Shown piece by piece: positions 1-9,332 of a stretch of 64,000 bases of DNA (its first letter is position 1; every line of letters starts with the position of its first letter). The DNA comes from an uncultured Eubacteriales bacterium. GTDB taxonomy: Bacteria; Bacillota; Clostridia; Christensenellales; Aristaeellaceae. The stretch is from contig CADBKQ010000019.1 in the NCBI GenBank assembly GCA_902795275.1, positions 1 to 64,000 of the forward strand. Reading direction: 5' to 3'. The position numbers and the translations under genes are program-made. The notes beneath the pieces were generated by a model. That model was not told the origin of the DNA. It worked only from the letters and a program-made list of their open reading frames with translations, and made no database searches.

Positions 1-756
1 ATACCGGGCGATGCGCACGGCGGTCTGGGAATCGTGAAACTGATCCTGCGGCAGTTCGCAGGCGTCCATGTATTTCCGCAGCAGCAGCACGAAAATCTTG
101 GTCACGATGGCGTTCACCAGCACGGAATAGTAATCCTGCTTTTCCATGTATTCGCCGCACAGCTCCACGAAAGCCCGGTGCAGTTCGGGGTCGTCCCCGG
201 TGTGGAAGATCAGGTAGTCGATGCCGCGCTCGCTGTACAGGGTGCTCATGAAGAAATTCGCCAGCAGATTGTCCCCTTGCAGGATGCTGTAGAAGTAATG
301 CCGGAAGGTGGATTTGCGGATCAGCACGTCGATGACCACGCTCTCGTCGCTCACGTCCAGGGCGTGGGTCACCCGGGGCTGGATGAAGCACAGATCCCCC
401 GCGGACATGGCGGAGGTATGCTCCCGAATCTGGTGGGAGCAGCGGCCCTCCAGCACATAGAACAATTCAAAGAAATTGTGGTGGTGGGGGACCGGCGGCG
501 TATAGCAGTTGTGCTTGGACACGTGGATGCCCACCCGCCGGTCGGGGGAAAAGAACTGGCTTTCCAGGTATTCCGCCTGGATGGTGTCCGGCCATTCGGG
601 CACCAGCAGATTCAGCCGCCGCACCTGCTCCCGGTCAATCTGTTGGATGAACGCTTCAAACCCGCTGGGGGAAAACTTCGCCAGGCGGTATGCACGGTAG
701 AACAGCTCGCTTTCGTTGAGCGTGCGCAATTGATCCATGACGCGCGATTCGTCCAT
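1..756 (-). CDS. AraC-family transcriptional regulator, N-terminal part (cut by window edge)
   Basis: The minus frame is open from an ATG at 756-754 to the window edge (252 codons) with no stop. The start has a strong AAGGGGGG site 5-12 bases upstream. Residues about 70-170 contain a cupin-like block, HHHNFFELFYVLEG, followed by a segment ending in CFIQPRVTHAL, which is the usual AraC_binding sensor domain. The double helix-turn-helix DNA-binding domain should lie beyond the edge and is not visible. Such regulators usually sense a sugar or related metabolite and control a nearby transporter or glycosidase, but no target is visible here. The family call is firm and the ligand is unknown. Confidence 0.85.
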   Translation of the reverse strand, partial: MDESRVMDQLRTLNESELFYRAYRLAKFSPSGFEAFIQQIDREQVRRLNLLVPEWPDTIQAEYLESQFFSPDRRVGIHVSKHNCYTPPVPHHHNFFELFYVLEGRCSHQIREHTSAMSAGDLCFIQPRVTHALDVSDESVVIDVLIRKSTFRHYFYSILQGDNLLANFFMSTLYSERGIDYLIFHTGDDPELHRAFVELCGEYMEKQDYYSVLVNAIVTKIFVLLLRKYMDACELPQDQFHDSQTAVRIARY

Positions 757-782
757 ATCTTCCCCCCTTTCGCTGTATTCTC

Positions 783-811
783 AGTATACATGCCTTTCAA
801 TTCTTTGTCAA
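783..811 (-). promoter_or_regulatory. Sigma-A promoter of the AraC-family gene
   Basis: On the minus strand TTGACA (811-806) and TATACT (788-783) are separated by 17 bp. The -10 box is about 27 bases from the ATG of the regulator gene. Confidence 0.7.
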
Positions 812-978
812 TTCTTTTGCGCAAAACAAAATTAAAAAATGATAATGGAAAAATGTAAACCGGAAACGACAATCAAAAAAATGAAATATCAAAAAATATC
901 AGTTCAACAGCGCAAAAATGAACATGGCGGAATGCCCGTTTTTCGGTATAATAGTGTCTCCTGCACAAATGCCATTTT

Positions 979-1283
979 TCAGTCGAGAGCATAATCAGCC
1001 TCTACCAGTTGGCTCTGAATCATAATTTGAAGCCAGCTGAAAAGAGAGCGCAAAAGAAGCCGGAGCCTCTTGAGCAGGTTCATGAAGATCACAATGGAAT
1101 GGATCATCACTTCGCTGGTTTCCTTGAGCTTGGTAACAATACAATCCAGTGAATAGCGGCGTTTTCCAACGCCAAAGTTCCGCTCAATCTCTCCTTGTTC
1201 CCCGGATTCCAGCCATTCCAGTTTCTTGTGCCTCCTGGCTTCTGCCGGATCTGTAAAGGGCTTCCCCAGCTTGGGGCCATTCA
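979..1283 (-). pseudogene. C-terminal remnant of an IS5-like DDE transposase
   Basis: About 100 codons read cleanly on the minus strand to a TGA at 981-979. They include GPKLGKPF, then RNFGVGKRRYSLD, then VTKLKETSEV, and end in MNLLKRLRLLL and a hydrophobic tail. This is the conserved C-terminal block of IS5-type transposases. Upstream (above about 1283) the frame stops resembling a transposase and the other strand becomes the sensor-kinase remnant, so the catalytic N-terminal part is gone. I see no terminal inverted repeat. It is an inactive scar, and its boundary coincides with the truncated 5' end of the neighbouring kinase gene. Confidence 0.8.
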
Positions 1284-2492
1284 GATCCTGGATTATATCA
1301 CCGCGGAATCTGCCAGCATCAAAAAGGCCATCGACAAGGATTATACCGGCCTGTACGGCTGGATCAACGGGGAATACCTGGACGGCGTGGGCTGGGTGCC
1401 GCCGGAGGCTTTTGTGCCAACAGAGCGCCCGTGGTATCAGGAAACGATCGCCGACCCGGGCGACGTGACGTTCATCACGCCCTATCTCGATGAGCATACG
1501 GGAACCGTGCTGACCACCATCGCAACACTGCTTTCCGACGGGGTCAACGTGGTGGCGCTGGATGTCAGCCTGTAGCGCGTGCAGGAGATCACAGAGGACA
1601 TTACGCGGCAGTCCCCGGACAGCTTTGGCCTGGTATTGAGCAAATCCGGCCAGGTCGTCGCGCATTCAGACCGCGCCGAATTGGGCAGGAATTATCTGGA
1701 CGAAACGGGAACCCTGGGCGCGGTGCTGGCCGATAAGCTGTACCATGACAGCGGCAGGCAGTTCGTGGTGAGCTTCCACGGGCAGAAAGATATGGTCTAC
1801 GCGGAGCGGATCGAGGGGGACTGGCAGTCCTTGTCCCTCATCAATACGGAAGTGTTCTACCGTCCGCTGAAAATCGTTCTGGCATTATTGGTTCTCCTCA
1901 CGCTGCTGGAAGCCGTGATTTTCATTTCGGTGATTTATACGCAGAGCGCCAAGAGCCTCGCGATCACGTCGGCGAAGGAAGCCCAGAGCGCCAACAGAGC
2001 CAAAAGGGCGCGGGCACAGAGTTTACCGTCACCATTCCGTTAGGGCTGGTGCAGGAAGCGCCGAATCCGGAGGAACAGGCCGAGGCCGCGCCCTCTCTCG
2101 CCGGACTGCATCTCCTGATTGCGGAGGATCAGCCGCTGAACGCGGAGATTCTGATCGACCTGCTGGAGATGGAGGAGGCCGGCACAGAATGGGTGGAGAA
2201 CGGCCGGCTGGCGGTGGAACTGTTTGAGAAAAACGAGCCCGGCCATTTCGACGCCATTCTGATGGATATGCGGATGGCCGTCATGGACGGCCTGACCGCC
2301 GCGCGGGAAATCAGAAAGCTGAACCGGCCCGACGCCAAGACCATCCCGATCATTGCCCTGACAGCGAACGCTTTTGAAGAGGACGTGAAGGAATGCCTCC
2401 AGGCGGGCATGAACGCCCACCTGTCCAAGCCTGTGGATATTGACTTGCTGAAAACGACGCTGGGGAAAACCGTATTGAAAAAATCGGGATGA
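1283..2492 (+). pseudogene. Decayed hybrid sensor histidine kinase (Cache, membrane segment and receiver domain remain)
   Basis: Three pieces of one gene can be read. At 1283-1575 is a Cache sensor fragment (DYTGLYGWINGEYLDG, then RPWYQETIADPGDV), interrupted by TAG at 1573-1575. At 1576-2010 are the rest of the Cache domain and one transmembrane helix, ending at KEAQSANRAK, the usual entry to a HisKA domain. At about 2012-2492, in a different frame, KGAGTEFTVTIPL is the last strand of a HATPase domain and leads into a complete receiver domain (LLIAEDQPLNAEIL, phospho-acceptor Asp in ILMDMRM, Lys in LSKPVD). The HisKA domain and nearly all of the ATPase domain are deleted, the 5' end is replaced by the transposase scar, and there is one nonsense codon. 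The kinase cannot work. The receiver part from 2049 could be translated alone, but I see no good ribosome site for it. Confidence 0.85.
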
Positions 2493-2574
2493 AGCCTTCC
2501 GTTTGATGGGCATCGGAACAGATGCCTGTGATCCGAACGGCAGAAACGGAGCCAAGGAAAAAACAAAGACAATG

Positions 2575-2604
2575 TGGACATCGCCGCCTCCCATATGGTA
2601 AAAT
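2575..2604 (+). promoter_or_regulatory. Possible sigma-A promoter of the YczE-type gene
   Basis: TGGACA at 2575-2580 and TAAAAT at 2599-2604 are separated by 18 bp, about 40 bases before the ATG at 2644. Each box differs from consensus at one position. Confidence 0.4.
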
Positions 2605-2643
2605 CATCCTTGCAATCTATACGGATGCGAGGTTTATTTCCCT

Positions 2644-3252
2644 ATGACCAGAAAAACGATCTTCCTTCAATGGCTTCAAATCGTTGCCGGCCTGCTCGTA
2701 TTCTCCCTGGGCGTCCACCTGACCATCTATGCCAACATCGGCCTCGCGCCGTGGGACTGCCTGGGCATGGGAATCGCGAAGCACACCCCGCTCAACTATG
2801 GCTTGTCCATGACTTGCATGGCCGTCATCATCCTGCTGATTGATCTTGCCCAGCGGGAAAAAATCGGCTATGGCACAATCATCGACGCCCTGCTGACGGG
2901 AAACTTTGTCCAGATGTATAATGATCTCAACCCGTTCCCGGAGAATCAGAACCTGTGGATGGGGATCGTCCTCATGGTGATCGGCTTTGTTTTCATGGCG
3001 CTGGGCATGTGGATTTACATGAAAGCGGCGCAGTGCTGCGGCCCCCGGGACGCTTTGCTGGTCGGGCTGGGAAAGCGGATGCCAAAGCTGCCCATCGGCC
3101 TGGTGGAAATCCTGCTCTGGGCCGTCGTATTGCTTCTCGGCTGGCTGCTGGGCGGCCCGGTGGGAATCGGAACCTTGATCAGCACGTTCGGCGCCGGGGC
3201 CGTGATGCAGCTCGTATATATAACGCGGTGCGGTTTGAACCGAGAGAGGTAA
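2644..3252 (+). CDS. YczE/YitT-type integral membrane protein with C-terminal frameshift
   Basis: This 202-residue protein has about five transmembrane segments and the family signatures LTIYANIGLAPWDCLGMG near residue 28 and CGPRDALLVGLGKRMPKLP near residue 136. The function of the family is unknown. The last ten residues (from I193) look unnatural. The next frame continues to 3305 with VRFEPREVKHRGVLEVTREL, which resembles a family C-terminus. Removing one TA from the (TA)4 run at 3215-3222 joins QLVY directly to NAVRFEPREV and gives a 219-residue protein. The gene is therefore a frameshift mutant, a phase-variable gene or a sequencing error. The ribosome site (GAGG, 12 bases upstream) is weak. 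Confidence 0.75.
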   Translation: MTRKTIFLQWLQIVAGLLVFSLGVHLTIYANIGLAPWDCLGMGIAKHTPLNYGLSMTCMAVIILLIDLAQREKIGYGTIIDALLTGNFVQMYNDLNPFPENQNLWMGIVLMVIGFVFMALGMWIYMKAAQCCGPRDALLVGLGKRMPKLPIGLVEILLWAVVLLLGWLLGGPVGIGTLISTFGAGAVMQLVYITRCGLNRER

Positions 3253-3319
3253 AGCACCGCGGCGTGCTGGAAGTGACGCGGGAACTGATCAAGCCGCAGA
3301 AGTGAAGGAGAAGAATCCA

Positions 3320-3347
3320 AAAAGCCGGGCTTCCCGCCCGGCTTTTG
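3320..3347. terminator. Bidirectional terminator between the YczE-type gene and oppF
   Basis: AAAGCCGGGC at 3321-3330 pairs with GCCCGGCTTT at 3336-3345 around a 5-base loop. There are A/T tracts on both sides, so it can serve both converging genes. Confidence 0.85.
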
Positions 3348-3376
3348 TTATTTCTTATGGGTATTATGGGTACCGT

Positions 3377-4297
3377 TCACTGGTTCCACTCGGCAAATTC
3401 CTCGTCGGTGGCCAGCACGGTATGGGTGCCTCCTACGAGGTGCTCTGTTCCCTGGCTGTAATCAATGCCGCTGGAGGCGTAATCGTAGGTCAGGGAGTGG
3501 CGGCGCTTTTCCACTTCGGGATTGGGATAGGGGATAGCCGACAGCAGGGATTTGGTGTAGGGATGGATGGGATGGGAGAAAATCTCTTCCTTGGTGCCTG
3601 ATTCCACCATATAGCCCAGATGCAGCACGCCAATCCGGTCGGAGATATATTTGACCATGGACAGGTCGTGGGCGATAAACAGGTAAGCGCAGCCCGTTTC
3701 CTCCTGAATATCCTTCATCAGATTCACCACCTGCGCCTGGATGGATACGTCCAGCGCGGAGATGCATTCGTCGGCAATGATCAGTTTGGGGTTCATGATC
3801 AGCGCCCGGGCGATGCCAACGCGCTGCCTCTGGCCTCCGGAAAACTGATGGGGATAGCGGACGGCGTGTTCGGGGGAAAGGCCTACCCTTTTCAGCAGTT
3901 CGCTGATCCGGTCCGCCCGCTGCTGGCGGGTTCCGGCCAGGTGGTGGATGTCCAGCCCTTCGCCGATGATGTCGGCCACTTTCTTGCGCGGGTTCAGGCT
4001 GGCCATGGGGTCCTGGAAAATCATCTGCATGTCCGCCCGCAGCATTTCGCGGGTGGCGGAATCCAGCTTGCCCGAAATTTCACGGCCCTGGAAGCGCACG
4101 CTTCCCGCCGTGGGATTATACAGACGGATCACGCTCCGTCCGATGGTGGTTTTGCCCGAGCCGCTTTCGCCCACCAGGCCGTAGGTTTCGCCGGGATAAA
4201 TGCAGAAGGATACGCCGTTGACCGCCTTGACGGTGTAGGTGCGGGACACCGGGAAATGCTGAACCAGGTTTTTGACCTGAAGCAGAGGTTCGCTCAT
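3377..4297 (-). CDS. oppF: Oligopeptide ABC importer, ATP-binding protein OppF
   Basis: This 306-residue ATPase is the second of the two that power peptide uptake. The Walker A motif GESGSGKT is at residues 43-50. The Q-loop is in MIFQDPMASLNPR, the signature is FSGGQRQRV, and the Walker B region reads LIIADECISALD. The catalytic Asp and Glu are present, but Cys replaces the usual Pro after DE. The C-terminal oligopeptide-transporter extension (HPYTKSLLSAIP) is present. Its ATG overlaps the oppD stop by 4 bases, so the two are translationally coupled. It is the last gene of a five-gene minus-strand operon. Confidence 0.93.
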   Translation of the reverse strand: MSEPLLQVKNLVQHFPVSRTYTVKAVNGVSFCIYPGETYGLVGESGSGKTTIGRSVIRLYNPTAGSVRFQGREISGKLDSATREMLRADMQMIFQDPMASLNPRKKVADIIGEGLDIHHLAGTRQQRADRISELLKRVGLSPEHAVRYPHQFSGGQRQRVGIARALIMNPKLIIADECISALDVSIQAQVVNLMKDIQEETGCAYLFIAHDLSMVKYISDRIGVLHLGYMVESGTKEEIFSHPIHPYTKSLLSAIPYPNPEVEKRRHSLTYDYASSGIDYSQGTEHLVGGTHTVLATDEEFAEWNQ

Positions 4298-5379
4298 AGG
4301 TATTTTTCCACCTCCTTGCGGGCGCTCTCCAGCCGCGCCCGCAATTCTTTGGGCATTTCGATTTTCGGCGCGTCAGGATGCAGCAGCCAGGTGGCCGCCT
4401 TATGGGTGGGGCTGATCTGGAAGAACGGCGGGGCTTGTTTTTTATCGATGACCAGGGCGAAGGAATTGCGGTCCGCGAAAGCGTCGCCCTGCGGCTCGTG
4501 CAGCAGGTTCGGCGGGCTGCCGGGGATGGAGTACAGCCGTTCGTCGTTGGTATCCAGATCGGGCATGGCGGAAAGCAGGCCCCAGGTGTAGGGATGGGCG
4601 GGTTCATAGAAAATCTCGTTCACGTTGCCCACTTCGATGATTTTGCCCGCGTACATCACGTCCACATAGTCCGCTACCTTCGCCACCACGCCCAGATCGT
4701 GGGTGATATAGATGACGGAAAGGCCCATCTTCCGCTGAATATCCTTGATCAATTCCAGGATCTTCGCCTGGATGGTCACGTCCAGGGCGGTGGTGGGCTC
4801 GTCGCAGATGAGCACATCCGGGTCTGCCGCCAGCGCAATGGCGATCACCACGCGCTGCCGCATGCCGCCGGAAAGCTGGTGGGGATAATGGCGGAAGCGT
4901 TTTTCCGCATCCGTGATGCCCACCAGATTCAGCAATTCCAGCGCCCTGGCCCGGGCGGCGGCCTTGTCCGTTTTTTTGTGAAGCAGGATGCTTTCCATGA
5001 TCTGCTTGCCGATGGTCATGGTGGGGTCCAGGCTGGTCATGGGATCCTGGAACACCATGGCGATGTGCTGGCCGTTGATCTTCTGCCGCAGCTGTTTTTT
5101 GGGCATCTTGAGCAGGTCCACCTTCTGGGTCTGGCCGTTTTCGTCGGTGTAGGTATACCAGATTTCTCCCTTGTTCACGATGGCGTTGCTGTCCAGCAAG
5201 CCCATGATGGCCTTGCAGGAAACGGATTTGCCGCTGCCGCTTTCGCCCACGATGGCCACGGTTTCGCCCTTTTCCATATCGAAGGTCACGCCGCGGATGG
5301 CGTGCACCAGGCCCGCGTTGGTGCGGAAGGAAATATCCAGGTCTTTCACGGCGAGGATGGCTTTTGTGCTTTCACTCAT
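4294..5379 (-). CDS. oppD: Oligopeptide ABC importer, ATP-binding protein OppD
   Basis: This 361-residue ATPase has Walker A GESGSGKS at residues 45-52, signature LSGGMRQRV and Walker [12 protein letters not shown]. It pairs with OppF at the inner membrane face. The C-terminal extension begins normally with [20 protein letters not shown], but the conserved cysteines of the family form (G-C-x-F-x-x-R-C) are replaced by Asp and Asn. It follows oppC by 13 bases and overlaps oppF by 4. Confidence 0.93.
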   Translation of the reverse strand: MSESTKAILAVKDLDISFRTNAGLVHAIRGVTFDMEKGETVAIVGESGSGKSVSCKAIMGLLDSNAIVNKGEIWYTYTDENGQTQKVDLLKMPKKQLRQKINGQHIAMVFQDPMTSLDPTMTIGKQIMESILLHKKTDKAAARARALELLNLVGITDAEKRFRHYPHQLSGGMRQRVVIAIALAADPDVLICDEPTTALDVTIQAKILELIKDIQRKMGLSVIYITHDLGVVAKVADYVDVMYAGKIIEVGNVNEIFYEPAHPYTWGLLSAMPDLDTNDERLYSIPGSPPNLLHEPQGDAFADRNSFALVIDKKQAPPFFQISPTHKAATWLLHPDAPKIEMPKELRARLESARKEVEKYL

Positions 5380-5392
5380 GCTTTCATCCTCC

Positions 5393-6433
5393 TTACATGT
5401 CTTCCAGCTTGGGCGCCAGGGCTTCCCGCAGGCCGTCGCCGATGAAATTGAAGCCCAGCATCAGCAGCGCCAGCACAATGATGGGCGGCAGGATCTGATA
5501 GGGCAGGGTGGTAATGTTGTTGAAGCCGTCCTCAATCAAGGTGCCCACGCTGCACTGCGGCAGCACGATGCCCACGCCCACGAAGCTGAGGAACGCTTCG
5601 GTGAAAATGGCGGTGGGGATGGAGAACATCACCTGCGTGATGATGGGGCCGATGGTATTGGGCAGGATGCCGCGGAAGATAATGTGCGCGTGGCCCGCGC
5701 CCAGGGTGCGGCTGGCCAGCACATATTCCTGCTCCTTGATCTTGAGCATCTCGGCGCGGGAGATTTTGCTCATGCCGATCCATTCGGTCAGCAGCAGCGC
5801 CACGATCACCAGCCCCATGCCCTTGGGCATGAAGATGGCCAGCACCGACACAATGACCAGCCGCGGCACGCTGTTGGCCACCTCCACAAAGCGCTGCATC
5901 ACATTGTCCGCCAGCCCGCCGAAATAGCCCGAAATCAAGCCGTAGCTCATGCCGATCAGCATGTCGATGAAGATGGTGACGAAAGCGATGATCAGCGAAA
6001 CCCGCGCGCCGTACCAGGTGCGGGTCCACAGGTCGCGGCCCAGGTCGTCCGTGCCGAAGAGGAAGGTGTATTCGCTGAAGCTGTCGTCGTATTTTTCTCC
6101 GGTCAGCAGCTCATGAATCCACGGGACGCGGGGCGAAATCCCCTTCGCCACCACGCGCTTGTTCTTTTCGTTGCGGAACTGCACAATATCTTTGTAGCCG
6201 AAGCGGCTCATCAGGGGGCCGAAGATGGCCAGCGCCACGATCACGGTGATGATGATCAGCCCGGCCACGGCCCGCTTGTTCCTGAAAAAGTGGATGAACA
6301 CGCCTTTCCAGTAACCCTGGGAGGCGAAGTTCTTGTCCACCTGCAGATCCTGCCGGTGAAGCAGCTCAAAATCTCCTTCCACGGGAACGTAGGCCCCGGA
6401 AGCGGCTTCCACAGTCATGTTTTTCTCTGCCAT
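5393..6433 (-). CDS. oppC: Oligopeptide ABC importer, permease OppC
   Basis: This 346-residue inner-membrane permease has a long cytoplasmic N-terminus and the OppC_N segment (FIHFFRNKRAVAGLIII) near residue 50. Six transmembrane helices are expected, and a typical inner-membrane loop contains LVIVALLLTEWIGMSKISRA. It ends DGLREALAPKLEDM, as OppC proteins usually do. It starts 3 bases after the oppB stop, in operon order oppA-B-C-D-F. Confidence 0.92.
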   Translation of the reverse strand: MAEKNMTVEAASGAYVPVEGDFELLHRQDLQVDKNFASQGYWKGVFIHFFRNKRAVAGLIIITVIVALAIFGPLMSRFGYKDIVQFRNEKNKRVVAKGISPRVPWIHELLTGEKYDDSFSEYTFLFGTDDLGRDLWTRTWYGARVSLIIAFVTIFIDMLIGMSYGLISGYFGGLADNVMQRFVEVANSVPRLVIVSVLAIFMPKGMGLVIVALLLTEWIGMSKISRAEMLKIKEQEYVLASRTLGAGHAHIIFRGILPNTIGPIITQVMFSIPTAIFTEAFLSFVGVGIVLPQCSVGTLIEDGFNNITTLPYQILPPIIVLALLMLGFNFIGDGLREALAPKLEDM

Positions 6434-6436
6434 GTC

Positions 6437-7384
6437 TTACCTCTCCTCTCCCTTGGCCGCCACGCGGATACGGGGATCAAGCACGCCGTACAGCAGATCC
6501 ACCACCAGCATGATGCCGATATACAGGGCGGAATACAGGATGCCCAGGGCCAGCACGTAGTTGTAATCGATGCCCTCTCCCGCAATGGCGTCCACCATCA
6601 GTTTGCCGATGCCGTTGATGCCGTAGATTTTTTCTACCACCAGGGAGCCGGTGAGCAGATCCACGATCAGCGGCGCCACCACTGTGACGATGGGGATCAG
6701 CGCGTTGCGAAGCACATGGCGAAGCACCAGCTTGCGGCCGTACATGCCCTTTGACTCCGCCAGGTGCACGTAATCGCTGTCAAACACCTCCACCATTTCG
6801 TTCCGCGTGAAGCGGGAAATGGTGCTGATGGTGAACAGACTCAGCGAAAACGCGGGCAGCTGGCAGGAAAAGCCGAAATTATCGGGGTCAAAGAAATAGG
6901 GGAAGAAGGGAATCTTGAAGCAGAAATTGTATTGCAGGAAAATCAGGAACACATAGGAAGGCACGCATACGCCGATAATGGAGAACACGGTGCAGAACCC
7001 GTCCAGGAATTTGCCCCGGTTCAGCGCCGCCGTGATGCCCAGCAGCAGGCCCACCGCCGTGCCGAACAGAATGGCGATGCCGCCGATGCGGAAGGAATTG
7101 TAGACGCAGGTGGACAGCACGGTTTTGATCGGCGCGCCGTTGTACAGCGACGTACCCTTGCCGAAATCTCCCTGCAGCAGCTTGCTCATATATTCATAGA
7201 ACTGCACCAGAATGGGCTTGTCCAGGCCCAGCTCCGCCCGCTTGTTGGCGATCTGGACGGCATTCATGCGCTCGGAAGGGAAGGGGTTTCCCGGCATGAC
7301 GCGCACCAGCCAGAACAGCAGGAACACGATAATCAGCAGCGTCAACGCCGCCATGCCGATACGTTTGAGAATGTACTTGAGCAT
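6437..7384 (-). CDS. oppB: Oligopeptide ABC importer, permease OppB
   Basis: I place the start at the ATG 7384-7382 (315 residues, MLKYILKRIG), which has AAGGAA 9 bases upstream. A longer reading frame exists, but it has no ribosome site and runs back through the oppA-oppB hairpin. The protein has the six-helix permease layout, with MPGNPF after the first helix and FTRNEMVEVFDSDYVHLA in the coupling region. It ends [18 protein letters not shown]. It forms the translocation channel with OppC. Confidence 0.92.
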   Translation of the reverse strand: MLKYILKRIGMAALTLLIIVFLLFWLVRVMPGNPFPSERMNAVQIANKRAELGLDKPILVQFYEYMSKLLQGDFGKGTSLYNGAPIKTVLSTCVYNSFRIGGIAILFGTAVGLLLGITAALNRGKFLDGFCTVFSIIGVCVPSYVFLIFLQYNFCFKIPFFPYFFDPDNFGFSCQLPAFSLSLFTISTISRFTRNEMVEVFDSDYVHLAESKGMYGRKLVLRHVLRNALIPIVTVVAPLIVDLLTGSLVVEKIYGINGIGKLMVDAIAGEGIDYNYVLALGILYSALYIGIMLVVDLLYGVLDPRIRVAAKGEER

Positions 7385-7413
7385 AGTCAACAATTCCTTT
7401 TCGTAAAAAGTGG

Positions 7414-7449
7414 AAAACAGAGCGGCCTGGGTCACAGACCGCTCTGTTT
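7414..7449 (-). terminator. Hairpin between oppA and oppB, likely partial terminator
   Basis: On the minus strand AAACAGAGCGG (7449-7439) pairs with CCGCTCTGTTTT (7425-7414), followed by TCCAC rather than a long T run. A leaky stop here would let the binding protein be made in excess over the membrane parts, a common arrangement. Confidence 0.6.
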
Positions 7450-7476
7450 GCTTGGTACCGGTTTATTGCGCCCGAA

Positions 7477-9129
7477 TCATTCGAGCACGACGGCTTTGTA
7501 CACGCGGTTCAGCGCGACGGGGTGGAACTGGATGCCCTGGACGCCCGCGGCGATCAGGTTCGCGTTGGCCTTGGTATACAGAGGCGCGATCACGGCTTCC
7601 TGCATCACAATGGTTTCAGCGTCCAGCAGGGCGGCCCAGCGGGCGTCGTAATCATGGATGTACGCGCCGGTGGTGCAGTCCTTGATCAGCTGGTCGTATT
7701 CCGCGTTGCTCCAGAAACCGTAGTTGTTGCTGTTGTCGGTGATCCACATGCCCAGGTAGGTCATGGGGTCGGCGTAGTCCGGGCCCCAGCGGGTCAGCGC
7801 CACTTCGTAGTTGTCATTCTGCATCTTGTCCAGGCGCTCCGCTTTGGTCATGGGCTGCAGGTTGATGGTCAGGCCGGGCAGCAGGTCTTCCAGGTCTTCC
7901 TTGATGGCCTGGGCCACCTTGGCCACTTCGTCGCCCTCGTTGTTGCCGTAGATCATGGTGAAGGTGAATTCATCCTGGCCCAGTTCTTCCTTGGCGGCGT
8001 CAAAGTACGCGGCGGCCTTGTCGGGATCGAAGCCGATGTAATCCAGGAAGCGGTCCTGATCGGCGCTGAAATCCTCGCCCGTGGTGCTGCTGGCGGCAAA
8101 CTGCGGCGGCACCGCGGTGTAGGTGGCCAGAGAACCGTCCATCACATAGTTTTCCACCAGGGAATCGCGGTCGATGGCGTTGGTGATCGCCAGGCGCAGG
8201 TTCTTGTTGGCCAGCAGGCCGTTGGCGTTGTTGGCGGTCTGGCTGAAGGTCAGGTACCACATGTAGCCCGCGCCGGTCACTTTCAGGCTGGAGGCCAGGG
8301 CGGCATCCTTTTCGGCGGCGGCCACCTGGTTGCCGCTGATGGATACCACGTCCAGGGTGTTGCTGCGGAAGGCGGTCAGGGCGTTATCGGAGGAGCCCAC
8401 CACCTGGTATTTGATGCCCGCCAGCTTCACGCTGTCGGCGTTCCAGTAGCTTTCGTTCTTCTTCACGGACAGGGTGGCGGTGCCGGGCGTGTAGCTCTCC
8501 AGCACGAACGCGCCGTTGCTCAGGAAGGTTTCGGGGCTGGTGCCGTAGGTGCCTTCCTCCAGGCTGTTGTAGAATTCCTCATTGATGGGATAGAAGGTGG
8601 GGAAATACATCAGGCTCGGGAAGAAGGAAACAGGCACTTCCAGGGTCACTTCAAAGGTCTTGGCGTCCAGGGCCTTGACGCCCAGGGTGTCGGGATCGGC
8701 GCCTTCGTAAATGATGGCGTCGGCGTTCTTGATGCAGCCCACGCTGGTGTCGAACAGGTAGGCGTATTCGCCGGCTTCCTTGGCGATGCGCTTCCAGGCG
8801 AACTCAAAATCGTTGGCGGTCACATCCGCGCCGTTTTCCCATTTGGCGTCGCGCAGGTGGAAGGTGTATACCGTGCCGTCGTCGGACAGATCATAGCTCT
8901 CCGCGATGGCCGGGACAGCCGCGCCGTCCGCGTCCATCTGCATCAGGCCGTCGATGCAGTCCGCGATGACCTCGAAGGATTCACCGTCGGTGGCCAGGTT
9001 GGTATCCAGGGACATGACGTTTGTCGAGAGCATAACGCCCAGATACTTGTCGCTCTCCGCGGACGCGGACGTAAAGGAGCAGGCGGCCAGCATCAGCACG
9101 GCAAGCAAGAAAGCAACAGTCTTTTTCAT
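7477..9129 (-). CDS. oppA: Oligopeptide-binding protein OppA (ABC solute-binding family 5)
   Basis: The ATG at 9129-9127 (550 residues) has AAAGGAAG just upstream and opens directly into a signal peptide. The longer frame to 9252 covers the promoter and is rejected. MKKTVAFLLAVLMLAAC carries a possible lipobox (LAAC, Cys17), but an A-S-A-E signal-peptidase I site follows closely, so either processing is possible. The mature protein shows family-5 binding-protein features: NVMSLDTNLATDGESFEV near the start, DGTVYTFHLRDAKWENG, and NKNLRLAITNAIDRDSL-like text in the middle. It captures peptides for OppBCDF. Confidence 0.92.
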   Translation of the reverse strand: MKKTVAFLLAVLMLAACSFTSASAESDKYLGVMLSTNVMSLDTNLATDGESFEVIADCIDGLMQMDADGAAVPAIAESYDLSDDGTVYTFHLRDAKWENGADVTANDFEFAWKRIAKEAGEYAYLFDTSVGCIKNADAIIYEGADPDTLGVKALDAKTFEVTLEVPVSFFPSLMYFPTFYPINEEFYNSLEEGTYGTSPETFLSNGAFVLESYTPGTATLSVKKNESYWNADSVKLAGIKYQVVGSSDNALTAFRSNTLDVVSISGNQVAAAEKDAALASSLKVTGAGYMWYLTFSQTANNANGLLANKNLRLAITNAIDRDSLVENYVMDGSLATYTAVPPQFAASSTTGEDFSADQDRFLDYIGFDPDKAAAYFDAAKEELGQDEFTFTMIYGNNEGDEVAKVAQAIKEDLEDLLPGLTINLQPMTKAERLDKMQNDNYEVALTRWGPDYADPMTYLGMWITDNSNNYGFWSNAEYDQLIKDCTTGAYIHDYDARWAALLDAETIVMQEAVIAPLYTKANANLIAAGVQGIQFHPVALNRVYKAVVLE

Positions 9130-9168
9130 TTTTTCATTCTTCCTTTCTGTATGGAGTTGCCAGGGAAA

Positions 9169-9197
9169 ATTATAAACTTGGGATTCCGATCTGTAAA
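9169..9197 (-). promoter_or_regulatory. Sigma-A promoter of the opp operon
   Basis: On the minus strand TTTACA (9197-9192) and a perfect TATAAT (9174-9169) are separated by 17 bp, 39 bases before the oppA ATG. Confidence 0.78.
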
Positions 9198-9332
9198 GCG
9201 TTAATTCAAAAAAAGTACAATGCAGGTTTGCCGCTGAAATACAGCGTTGCATTCCACAGCCGGAGGGACGGAGCGGAAGCGGCGTTGCGCTTCAACGGCA
9301 TGAACAGTTTGTGAATAATTGCTGATTTCCGC

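Noticed and set aside
34..858. 274-codon open frame on the plus strand at the window start
   Set aside because: It is antisense to the AraC-family gene, has low-complexity His/Gln/Val text and no ribosome site. Such long shadow frames are common in this GC-rich sequence.
947..952. TATAAT on the plus strand before the transposase scar
   Set aside because: No matching -35 box; at best the old kinase promoter, not assignable.
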